Source: CAZBLP01 sp964492825
GTDB taxonomy: Bacteria > DYJV01
NCBI GenBank assembly: GCA_964492825.1
Contig: CAZBLP010000004.1
Coordinates: 1 to 56,376, forward strand
Length of the DNA stretch: 56,376 bases
Reading direction: 5' to 3'
Of the stretch, positions 35,103 through 43,250 are shown one piece after another. Numbering within the stretch: the stretch's first letter is position 1; the number at the start of each line of letters is the position of its first letter. A program made the translations under genes and the position numbers. A model generated the notes under the pieces. That model was given only the letters and a program-made list of their open reading frames with translations. It was not told the DNA's origin and did not search any database.

Positions 35103-35927
35103 ATGGAACTGTCATATTATCCAGGTTGTACTGCTCATTCAACAGCAATAGAGTATGAAAACTCAATTGAAGAAGTTTTGAAAATTTTGGGAGTAACAAT
35201 TAAAGAAATAGAAGATTGGAATTGTTGCGGCTCAGGGCCTGCAAAAAATATAAGCGAAGACCTTGTTATAAACCTTTCTGCAAGAAATATAAAAATAGCT
35301 GAAAAAGAGGGCAAAGATCTTCTTATACCATGTGCAGGATGTTTTAATAGTTTGAAAAGATCTGAATATGCATTAAAAGACAATAGTAAAAAAGCTGAAA
35401 TAGAGAATAATGTTGATTTCAAATTTCAGGGAAATATCAACATAAAATATATTTTGGATACATTTATGGAAATAGGTATTGATAAAATAAAAGCAAATGT
35501 TAAAAAAGAGTTATCACAAATTAAAGCTGTTTGTTATTATGGATGTGCAATTTTAAGACCAAGCGAGGTTGTAACTTTTGACAATCCCGAACATCCTGAT
35601 TCAATGGATGAATTAATGAAAGCAATTGGGGTGAAAGTTCTTGATTGGCCGTCAAAGGTTGACTGCTGCGGCGGTGATGCAGCTCTTACCAATCCGGAGC
35701 TTGCATCAAAATTAATTGGTAAGATCGTTGATTATGCAAAAGAAGCCGGAGCAAACTGTATTGTTACGTCATGCGGATTATGCCAGGCAAATATTGATAC
35801 AAAACAGAGCACGGATAATCCGTTGCCTGTGTTATATTTTACTGAATTAATAGGTGAAGCTTTTCAGGTTTCAGATACAAGCAGTTGGTGGAAAAAACAT
35901 ATTGTGGATCCAAAAGGATTATTTTAA
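35103..35927 (+). CDS. hdrB: HdrB-like CCG-domain subunit, second copy
   Basis: A 274-residue two-CCG-domain protein: WNCCGSGPA...CAGCFNSLK and VDCCGGDAA...CGLCQANI. It opens with ELSYYPGCTAHSTAIEYE. It differs clearly from the first HdrB, so the pair is an old duplication or two distinct modules rather than a recent copy. Two HdrBs provide two catalytic-type non-cubane cluster sites in one locus. Start behind CAGGAG. The double HdrA follows after 29 bp. Confidence 0.92.
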   Translation: MELSYYPGCTAHSTAIEYENSIEEVLKILGVTIKEIEDWNCCGSGPAKNISEDLVINLSARNIKIAEKEGKDLLIPCAGCFNSLKRSEYALKDNSKKAEIENNVDFKFQGNINIKYILDTFMEIGIDKIKANVKKELSQIKAVCYYGCAILRPSEVVTFDNPEHPDSMDELMKAIGVKVLDWPSKVDCCGGDAALTNPELASKLIGKIVDYAKEAGANCIVTSCGLCQANIDTKQSTDNPLPVLYFTELIGEAFQVSDTSSWWKKHIVDPKGLF

Positions 35928-35956
35928 ATTTTAATTAAAAAATTCGGAGAATTAAC

Positions 35957-38950
35957 ATGAATGAGGTTGCAATAATAGGTGCAGGTTTTGCAGGAATGAG
36001 TGCGGCTCTTGCACTTGCTGATAAAGGTGTAAAAGTTAATTTAATAGATAAAAAAGTTGCAATGGGCGGTTATTTCCCGTTATTGGATAATCAATTCCCT
36101 ACAAATTCCTGCGGAGTTTGTTTTTTATCTCCTGAGCCACCTGCTTTTTGTCCTTTTATAGAGTGTAATTTAAGAGAAAATATAAATTTTATGGGAAATG
36201 CATTAGTTGAAAATATTTCAGGGGAAGAAGGCAATTTCACAATTAATGTAAAAATTCTCAATAACCCTGTAAACAATGATTTATGTATAGATTGCGGCAA
36301 ATGTGAAGAAGTTTGTCCTGTTGAAGTTTCTAATGAATTTGGCGATGGTATTGAGGTTAGAAAAGCGGTTTACAAATTTTATCCCAAAGCAGTTAAAAAA
36401 TCTTATTTTCTTAATATTGACAATTGCAATAAATGCAATAAATGTGTTGAAATATGCCCTACTAAGGCAATTGATTTAAATGCGAATAATGAGAAAAATA
36501 TCAGTTTAAATGTATCTGAAATTATTTTAACTCCCGGTTTCAAATCAGTTCAAGGAAATATTAAGGAAGAATTTGGTTTTGGTATTAATAAAAATGTTCT
36601 TTCATCTGTTCAATATGAAAGACTTATAAGCCCTTCAGGTCCTACAAAAGGAATACCGCAAAGACCTTCAGACGGTTCTCATCCAAAAAGTATAGCTTTT
36701 CTTCAATGTGTAGGCTCAAGAGACATTAGAAAAAAAGGCAATCCTTACTGTTCTTCAATTTGCTGTATGTTTGCATTAAAACAGGCAATGCTTACCAAAG
36801 ATAAACTACCAGATACTGATATTACCTTTTTTTATATGGATATAAGAGCTTTTGGAAAAGATTATGAACAATATTTCCAAAAAGCAAAAGATGAATATGG
36901 AATAAATTTTATCAGGTGCCATGTATCTACTGTAAAAGAACATGGTGACAGTAAAATCATTACAATTACATATTATGAAAACGGAGAATTAAAGGAGAAA
37001 GATTTTGATATAGCTGTACTTTCACTTGGATTTTATCAGGATGAAGAAACAAAAGCTTTAATTCAAAAATCAGGGATAAATGTCAATGAATTTAATTTTG
37101 CAATTACAAATGAATTTTCTCCTTTTAATACCAATATCCCAGGCATTTATGCAGCAGGTTCTTTTATTGCGCCTAAAGATATCCCTGAAACTACCACTGA
37201 TGGCTCAGGTGTGGCAGCAAAAATATTGGAAAAATTCAAACCAGGTTCAGATAAATTTACTCCTGTGCCAATTTCACCATCTATGGCTGAAAGCCCAAGA
37301 GTTGGAGTTTTGATATGTAAATGCGGCAATATTCTTGAAAATAGCATTGATATTTCCGCTGTTCTACAAAGTTGTAAAAATATTCCCGAAGTTGTTTATA
37401 CAGATACCATTGATAATCTCTGTAATAAAGAGACATTAAATGAAGTGAAAAAAATAATTTCAGACAATGCACTTGACAGATTGGTTGTAGGAGGCTGCTC
37501 TGTTAGAGAGCTTGAAGCTATTTTTGAAAAATTTAAAGACACTGGTTATTCAATGTTAAACTTTGAATTTGTTAATTTAAGAGAACAATGTATTTTTTCA
37601 AGCAATTGTGATAATTTTATTCTTACAGAGAAATCCTTTATTCTTTTAAATTCCGCAATAAAAAAAGTTTTATTAAACAAAGCTTCTAATCAAACTAAAA
37701 CAGAAATTAAAGATTCAGCTCTTGTAATAGGTGCCGGTGCCGCAGGAATGAGCGCTGCTCTGTCTCTTGCATACCAGGGTAGCAAAGTATTTTTAATAGA
37801 AAAAAATGATGAAATAGGCGGAAGATTGCTTAATGCATATTATACGTTAAAAGGTACGGATATTCAGAAAAGTATAAAATCCCTTGTAGAAGAAGTAAAA
37901 AATAATAAAAATATAGAAATTTTGACAGGTGCCAGAATAACCTCTTCAGAAGGATTGGTAGGAGACAGAAAAACAAAAGTTTTAACAGGCGAAGTTGAAC
38001 GTGAAATTGAACATGGAGTTACTGTTTTAGCTACAGGAGCATGTGAAGTTATCCCTGCCTCTTATTCCTATAATGAATCTGATAAAATAATTACCCAGGT
38101 TGAGCTTGAAGAAAAAATAGCTAACAATAATTTATCTGAAAATATAAAAGAAATAGTTATGATTCAATGTGTAGAATCAAGGGAAAAAGGCAAGAGAGAA
38201 TATTGCAGCAGAGTTTGCTGTACCCATGCTTTAAAAAATGCACTTAAACTAAAGGAAAAATATCCGGATGTTCAAATTACGGTTCTTTACAGAGATATAA
38301 GAGCTTACGGATTTTATGAAAATTTTTATAGGCAAGCCAGAAACAAGGGGATTATATTTATTCCGTATGATGTTAATAAAAAACCTGAAGTTAAAGTTTC
38401 AGGCGATACTGTAGCAATTAGTTTTGAAGATACTATAATAAACGAAGAAGTTAATAAAAATACAGACTTGTTAGTTTTAAGCACAGGCATCCAGGCTAAT
38501 GATAATAAAAAATTAGCAGATATATTCGGAATTCCCATTGATAAATTTAACTTTTTTAAAGAAGCAAATAAAAAAACCGGTATTTTAACATTTTTAAAAA
38601 AAGATATTTTTATGTGCGGACTATGCCATGCTCCAAAGCATATTGACGAAGCAGTTGCACAAGGTTATTCTGCTGCAGCAAGAGCTTCTCTGTTTTTATC
38701 AAAAAAAGAACTAATATCTTTGGAGAAAAAATCTTTTGTTATTGACAGGTTTTGCAGTGGCTGCGGAATATGCGTTGAAGTGTGTCCATTTGATGCAAGA
38801 ATTATTGATGAAGAAAAGAAAATAGCAAAAGTATTTGAGACTATCTGCGAAGGCTGCTCAGCTTGTGTTATGGCTTGTCCAAACGGAGCAGCACAGCAGT
38901 ATGGTTATGAAAAATCACAGATATTAAATGTTGTGGATAAATTACTTTAA
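35957..38950 (+). CDS. hdrA: Fused double HdrA flavoprotein
   Basis: A 997-residue protein made of two HdrA modules end to end. Module 1 (about 1-440): FAD motif AIIGAGFAGMSAALALADKG, SCGVCFLSPEPPAFCPF segment, clusters CIDCGKCEEVCP and CNKCNKCVEICP. A middle HdrA N-terminal domain (about 450-560) begins VGVLICKCGNILE. Module 2 (about 575-997): second FAD motif ALVIGAGAAGMSAALSLAYQG, without the inserted cluster pair, ending in a ferredoxin domain (CSGCGICVEVCP, CEGCSACVMACP). Two FAD sites in one chain suit electron bifurcation or confurcation. Fused HdrAs are known from some anaerobes. MvhD follows, the usual HdrA electron-entry partner. Confidence 0.92.
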   Translation: MNEVAIIGAGFAGMSAALALADKGVKVNLIDKKVAMGGYFPLLDNQFPTNSCGVCFLSPEPPAFCPFIECNLRENINFMGNALVENISGEEGNFTINVKILNNPVNNDLCIDCGKCEEVCPVEVSNEFGDGIEVRKAVYKFYPKAVKKSYFLNIDNCNKCNKCVEICPTKAIDLNANNEKNISLNVSEIILTPGFKSVQGNIKEEFGFGINKNVLSSVQYERLISPSGPTKGIPQRPSDGSHPKSIAFLQCVGSRDIRKKGNPYCSSICCMFALKQAMLTKDKLPDTDITFFYMDIRAFGKDYEQYFQKAKDEYGINFIRCHVSTVKEHGDSKIITITYYENGELKEKDFDIAVLSLGFYQDEETKALIQKSGINVNEFNFAITNEFSPFNTNIPGIYAAGSFIAPKDIPETTTDGSGVAAKILEKFKPGSDKFTPVPISPSMAESPRVGVLICKCGNILENSIDISAVLQSCKNIPEVVYTDTIDNLCNKETLNEVKKIISDNALDRLVVGGCSVRELEAIFEKFKDTGYSMLNFEFVNLREQCIFSSNCDNFILTEKSFILLNSAIKKVLLNKASNQTKTEIKDSALVIGAGAAGMSAALSLAYQGSKVFLIEKNDEIGGRLLNAYYTLKGTDIQKSIKSLVEEVKNNKNIEILTGARITSSEGLVGDRKTKVLTGEVEREIEHGVTVLATGACEVIPASYSYNESDKIITQVELEEKIANNNLSENIKEIVMIQCVESREKGKREYCSRVCCTHALKNALKLKEKYPDVQITVLYRDIRAYGFYENFYRQARNKGIIFIPYDVNKKPEVKVSGDTVAISFEDTIINEEVNKNTDLLVLSTGIQANDNKKLADIFGIPIDKFNFFKEANKKTGILTFLKKDIFMCGLCHAPKHIDEAVAQGYSAAARASLFLSKKELISLEKKSFVIDRFCSGCGICVEVCPFDARIIDEEKKIAKVFETICEGCSACVMACPNGAAQQYGYEKSQILNVVDKLL

Positions 38951-39019
38951 AATATAAAGACATAATTAAGACTTTTAGAAATAAAAAAACAACTTGAAAC
39001 TGAATAAAGAGGTGTGAAT

Positions 39020-39448
39020 ATGGCAGATGAGAAATTTGAACCAAAATTAATTGCATTTTTGTGTCACTGGTGTACTTATACAGGAGCAGACCTTGCCGGT
39101 ACCACAAGACAGCAGTACCCGCCTAATATAAGAGTTGTACATCTTATGTGCTCAGGTGGTATAGACGTTGTCTATGTACTAAAATCTTTGCTTGAAGGTG
39201 CAGACGGTGTACTTATTGGTGGATGTCATCCAGGGGATTGTCATTATCAATCAGGAAATTTTAAAGCAAGAAGAAGGATTGCTATTTTAAAAAATATTCT
39301 AAAACAATTCGGTCTGGAAGATGACAGAGTTTGGCTAAGGTGGATAAGTGCAAGTGAAGGTAAAATGTTTGCAGATACAGTTACTGAATTTACCAATTTT
39401 TTAAAAGCCAAAGGACCTGCTAAATTGAAGTTAACATGGGATGCTTAA
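39020..39448 (+). CDS. mvhD: MvhD-type 2Fe-2S electron-transfer subunit
   Basis: A 142-residue member of the methyl-viologen hydrogenase delta subunit family, which links an electron donor enzyme to HdrA. Characteristic cysteines are in LCHWCTYTGADLAG, VHLMCSGG and GGCHPGDCHYQSGN, and the ISASEG segment is kept. No hydrogenase large or small subunit is present, so the donor is not H2 here but more likely the FrhB/FdhB-like subunit encoded next. I chose the ATG at 39020 behind AAGAGGTG over a GTG two codons upstream. Confidence 0.93.
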   Translation: MADEKFEPKLIAFLCHWCTYTGADLAGTTRQQYPPNIRVVHLMCSGGIDVVYVLKSLLEGADGVLIGGCHPGDCHYQSGNFKARRRIAILKNILKQFGLEDDRVWLRWISASEGKMFADTVTEFTNFLKAKGPAKLKLTWDA

Positions 39449-39508
39449 TTTTTTAGATAATTGTCAGTTAAATGTTTTTAAGTTTGAACTAAACATAGGA
39501 GGAAATAG

Positions 39509-40630
39509 ATGCCTGTTACAAATAAAGTAAATAACCTGGAAGGGGTTATAGATTACTTAAAAAAATTACTTGAAAATAATGTGGTAGATGAAATTTTAAT
39601 ACCTAAACTCAGCAGCTCAAAAGATAATTATATCCAGACTCTTGTCAGTTCACCTGACATGTTAGAAGGCTGTAATCCTTTTGCACCTGTTATCCCTATT
39701 CAAACAGGTAGGATTGCAAAAAACCTGACTTTTACAACATCTGGCAAAAAATTGCTTATTATTGCAAAACCATGCGAAATTAAAGCAATTGTTGAGCTAA
39801 CGAAATTTAAACAGGTAAATCTTGACAATTGTTACATAATTGCAGTTGATTGTATTGGGACTTATGATGTTAACGATTTTCAGGAAATTTTATTGAATAA
39901 TCAAGATTATATAGATAATTTTACTTCAAAATACAGCAGCGGTGAATTTAAACCTGTTAATGGTTTTTCATTTAGAAAATCTTGCTCAATGTGTGAAACA
40001 CCCTCAATATCATTGGAACTTGTTGATGGTGTTTTCGGATATTTCGCCACTTCAGGAAGTGAAATTTTCATTATTGCCAAAGATGATTCTCCTTTAAAAG
40101 AAACTTTTGAAAATCAAAATCTGGATTTGTCAAAAAGAGAAGATGTTATAAATAAACTTAAACAGGAACGATTAAAGAATAAAAATGAAATTTTAAATAA
40201 TTTCAGAGAAGAAACATCAAATCTCGAATCTTTACAAAAGGTATTTTCAAAATGTATTAGATGCCACAACTGTATGGTTGCCTGTCCAATATGTTACTGC
40301 AAGGAATGTGTTTTCAGAAGTCCTACCTTTGATCATTCAGCTGATATGATTACAGGTTGGGCAGAAAGAAAAGGAGCCTTGAGAATGCTCGAAAACACAT
40401 TAATGTTTCACCTTACAAGACTTAATCATATGTCAAGTTCCTGTATAGCCTGCGGATTATGCTCAAGTGCATGTCCCAATGATATAGATGTGGCAACTGT
40501 TTTTATCAGTGTTTCAGACAATGTTCAAAATATGCTCGATTATAAAGCTGGTGAAAGTTTTGACGAGCCTGCGCCAGTTACAACTTTTAGAGAAAACGAG
40601 CTTGTTGCAGAAGCAGGCACAAATGAATAA
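39509..40630 (+). CDS. FrhB/FdhB-family Fe-S flavoprotein subunit
   Basis: A 373-residue protein of the F420-hydrogenase beta/formate dehydrogenase beta family. The N-terminal part has KKLLIIAKPCEIKAIVEL, typical of the FrhB FAD/nucleotide-binding region. The C-terminal part carries cysteine clusters CIRCHNCMVACPICYCKEC and CIACGLCSSACP for two or more 4Fe-4S centres. Family members oxidise F420H2, NAD(P)H or ferredoxin. In this position, between MvhD and TfrBA, it is the most likely electron-input module. AGGAGGAAATAG precedes the ATG. Which nucleotide it uses is unknown. Confidence 0.86.
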   Translation: MPVTNKVNNLEGVIDYLKKLLENNVVDEILIPKLSSSKDNYIQTLVSSPDMLEGCNPFAPVIPIQTGRIAKNLTFTTSGKKLLIIAKPCEIKAIVELTKFKQVNLDNCYIIAVDCIGTYDVNDFQEILLNNQDYIDNFTSKYSSGEFKPVNGFSFRKSCSMCETPSISLELVDGVFGYFATSGSEIFIIAKDDSPLKETFENQNLDLSKREDVINKLKQERLKNKNEILNNFREETSNLESLQKVFSKCIRCHNCMVACPICYCKECVFRSPTFDHSADMITGWAERKGALRMLENTLMFHLTRLNHMSSSCIACGLCSSACPNDIDVATVFISVSDNVQNMLDYKAGESFDEPAPVTTFRENELVAEAGTNE

Positions 40631-40670
40631 TTTTATAAATATTATAAATTAACCAAGCATGGAGGATAAA

Positions 40671-41453
40671 ATGAGTGAAGCAAAAAAACAGCAAATTAAC
40701 ATTGCTACCGGTGACAGACCTGTTCTTCCGGAAGGTTCAAAAGAGATACCGGTATATATAATGGGTAAAAAATATATGGTGCCTGAGACAATTACCATTC
40801 AGAAAGCAATTGAATATGCCGGATATAAATTTATTAGAGCATGCGGCTGCCGTGGCGGAATTTGTGGTGCTTGCGGAACTGTTTACAGAATATACGGAGA
40901 TTACAGATTAAATTTCGGTTTAGCATGCCAGACTGTTGTACAGGAAAATATGTATATTGCACAGATTCCCTTTTATCCTGCTAACAGGGCAAAATATAAT
41001 ATAAATGAAGTAGAAGCAGAAGCAGACACAATAATGGCACTTTATCCTGAAGTTTTAAAATGTGTAGGATGTAACACTTGTTCAAAAGCCTGTCCTATGG
41101 ATATAGATGTTATGGGATACATTAATGCTGCAATGAGAGGTGATGTTGAAAAAGTGGCAAAATTATCTTTTGACTGTATTCAATGTGGGTTATGCTCGTC
41201 AAGATGTCCTGCACAAATACAGCATTATCACGTAGCGCAACTTTGCAGAAGATTGTATGGTAAATATATTCTTCCTAAGGATACTTTTTTACAGGAAAGA
41301 AGCAAGGACATAGAAAACGGCAAATATGAAAATATGCTTGCTGAATTAAAACAATTACCCCTTGATGAACTTAAGAAAAAATATGTTGCAAGAGAAATGG
41401 AGCCAGCAACTCATGACGGCACATGGATGCCTCAGGAAACGGAATATTTGTAA
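40671..41453 (+). CDS. tfrB: TfrB-like iron-sulfur subunit of fumarate reductase
   Basis: A 260-residue subunit with an N-terminal plant-type 2Fe-2S domain (CGCRGGICGACG then ACQT, about 55-90) and two ferredoxin motifs (CVGCNTCSKACP and CIQCGLCSSRCP, about 130-190). This is the Fe-S order of thiol:fumarate reductase TfrB, but the HdrB-like CCG half of methanogen TfrB is missing; the separate HdrBs may supply it. The start is the ATG behind GGAGGATAAA, not the ATG overlapping that sequence. Confidence 0.88.
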   Translation: MSEAKKQQINIATGDRPVLPEGSKEIPVYIMGKKYMVPETITIQKAIEYAGYKFIRACGCRGGICGACGTVYRIYGDYRLNFGLACQTVVQENMYIAQIPFYPANRAKYNINEVEAEADTIMALYPEVLKCVGCNTCSKACPMDIDVMGYINAAMRGDVEKVAKLSFDCIQCGLCSSRCPAQIQHYHVAQLCRRLYGKYILPKDTFLQERSKDIENGKYENMLAELKQLPLDELKKKYVAREMEPATHDGTWMPQETEYL

Positions 41454-41489
41454 AATTAAAAATCGAAAATTTAAATAAAGGAGCAAAAA

Positions 41490-43148
41490 ATGGGATACAC
41501 ACCTGAAATGAAAGAATTAATAAAAAAAGTTGAAGCTTCAAGACCTGCAAGGGTTGATAAAGCAAGAAACGGGGAAATGTTTCCTCCTTTGACACTTGAT
41601 CAGAGAGAAGAAGTTCTGAATAAATTCCATCCTGATTATAAATCTGTGGGAAGACGTGCAGTAAAAGTTGGTCCAAGCAAAGGAGAAATTTATCCTGACG
41701 AATTTGCAGATGTACTTGAAGCTCACAGTAGAATCGAACCAAATATAGATTTGGACACTCTTTTAAAATATGAAACAGATGTGCTTGTAATAGGCGGGGG
41801 AGGAGCCGGAAGTGCAGCTGCATTGCTTGCACAGGAGCAAGGATGCAAAGTAATTATAGCCACAAAACTTCGTCATGGTGATGCCAATACAGTGATGGCA
41901 GAAGGCGGTATTCAGGGTGCTACAAGAAAACCTGATTCCCCATATTATCACTACCTTGATGTAATGGGAGGCGGACACTTTACCAATGATCCAGAGCTTG
42001 TTGCTGCTCTTGCAAATGATGCTCCTCTTGTTATTAGATGGCTTGAAGATCTCGGAATGATGTTTGACAAAGATGAAAAGGGTAATTTAAAAACAAGGCA
42101 TGGCGGAGGAACATGCAGAAAAAGAATGCACTCAGCAGGTGACATGACAGGTTCAGAAATAATGAGAGTTTTAAGAGATGAAGTTAGAAACAGATGTGAT
42201 GATATAGATGTTCTGGAATTTACTCCTGCTGTTGAAATAGTTTTGGATGAGAACGGTAATGCTGCAGGTGCAGTATTATACAACATGGAAACAGAAGAAT
42301 TTTTTGTTGTAAAAGCAAAAGCAGTTATTATTGCCACAGGTGGTTACGGAAGACTTCATATTCAAGGTTTTGCAACAACCAATCACTATGGTGCCACAGC
42401 AGATGGTCTTATATTAGGTTACAGAGCGGGAGTGCCTTTGGCTTTTATGCATTCCACTCAATATCACCCAACAGGAGCTGCATTTCCCGAGCAAAATATT
42501 GGGCTTTTAATTACAGAAAAAGTAAGAGGATTAGGTGCCAATCTTTTAAATATAAACGGAGAGCAGTTTGTATTTGAAAGGGAGCCAAGAGATGTTGAAT
42601 CAGCTTGTATTATCAGAGAATGCCTTGAAAGAGAGCTCGGCATTGTGACTCCTACAGGTAGAGTCGGTGTATGGCTTGATTCTCCAATGATTGACATGCT
42701 TGAAGGTGCTGGAACAGTTGAAAAAGAACTACCTGCAAAATATATTCAGTTTAAAAGATACAACATTGATATTAGCAAAGAGCCTATGCTTGTTTTTCCA
42801 ACACTTCATTATCAAAACGGAGGCTTAAAAATAAAAGATTCTACTGAGACTAATGTACCGGGGTTATTTGCTGCAGGTGAGGCAAGCGGCGGAGTTCACG
42901 GCGAGAACAGATTAATGGGAAATTCTCTTCTTGATATTACAGTTTTTGGAAGAAGAGCTGGAAAAGCCGCAGGAGAATATGTAAAAAACGGAGTTAATAT
43001 TGGTAAATTAACTCTTGAACATATAAAGAAATATGAAGAAGAATTAAAAGAAGCAGGTATTGATACAGAAAGGCAATCTCCAATGTTGCTTCCTGATTAC
43101 ACAAGACCTGAAATAAAAAAAAGCCAACTCACTCATATAGTATGGTAA
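41490..43148 (+). CDS. tfrA: TfrA-like fumarate reductase flavoprotein subunit
   Basis: A 552-residue FAD subunit of the succinate dehydrogenase/fumarate reductase superfamily. After an 85-residue extension comes the FAD motif VIGGGGAGSAAALLAQEQG, then TVMAEGGIQGA with the flavin-binding region, CRKRMHSAGDMTG, HSTQYHPTGAAFPEQ, the active-site TEKVRGLGANLLN arginine, and GEASGGVHGENRLMGNSLLD near the C-terminus. No membrane anchor subunits are encoded, so the enzyme is soluble, reducing fumarate with electrons from the Hdr/TfrB chain. AspB-type L-aspartate oxidase is excluded by the TfrB partner. A hairpin follows the stop. Confidence 0.92.
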   Translation: MGYTPEMKELIKKVEASRPARVDKARNGEMFPPLTLDQREEVLNKFHPDYKSVGRRAVKVGPSKGEIYPDEFADVLEAHSRIEPNIDLDTLLKYETDVLVIGGGGAGSAAALLAQEQGCKVIIATKLRHGDANTVMAEGGIQGATRKPDSPYYHYLDVMGGGHFTNDPELVAALANDAPLVIRWLEDLGMMFDKDEKGNLKTRHGGGTCRKRMHSAGDMTGSEIMRVLRDEVRNRCDDIDVLEFTPAVEIVLDENGNAAGAVLYNMETEEFFVVKAKAVIIATGGYGRLHIQGFATTNHYGATADGLILGYRAGVPLAFMHSTQYHPTGAAFPEQNIGLLITEKVRGLGANLLNINGEQFVFEREPRDVESACIIRECLERELGIVTPTGRVGVWLDSPMIDMLEGAGTVEKELPAKYIQFKRYNIDISKEPMLVFPTLHYQNGGLKIKDSTETNVPGLFAAGEASGGVHGENRLMGNSLLDITVFGRRAGKAAGEYVKNGVNIGKLTLEHIKKYEEELKEAGIDTERQSPMLLPDYTRPEIKKSQLTHIVW

Positions 43149-43167
43149 AAAATTGTATCTAATAATT

Positions 43168-43192
43168 GGAATAGGGAGCTGCTCCCTATTCC
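43168..43192. terminator. Strong hairpin after tfrA
   Basis: An 11-bp perfect stem (GGAATAGGGAG/CTCCCTATTCC) with a 3-base loop lies 20 bp after the tfrA stop and between convergent genes. There is no T-run directly after it on either strand, so it may act as a 3'-end stabiliser or a weak bidirectional terminator. Confidence 0.6.
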
Positions 43193-43250
43193 ATCCAATT
43201 ATCCTTATCACACTGAATAATCGATAATTATAAAAAATAGATTGCAAAAA

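Noticed and set aside
41371..41832. A 153-codon open frame on the minus strand under the TfrB-TfrA junction
   Set aside because: It lies antisense to two clearly conserved genes, is leucine/phenylalanine-rich as expected from the complement of AT-rich coding sequence, and has no ribosome-binding site.
43168..43192. The hairpin after tfrA as a confident rho-independent terminator
   Set aside because: The stem is strong but neither strand has a T-run directly behind it, so it is listed with moderate confidence only.
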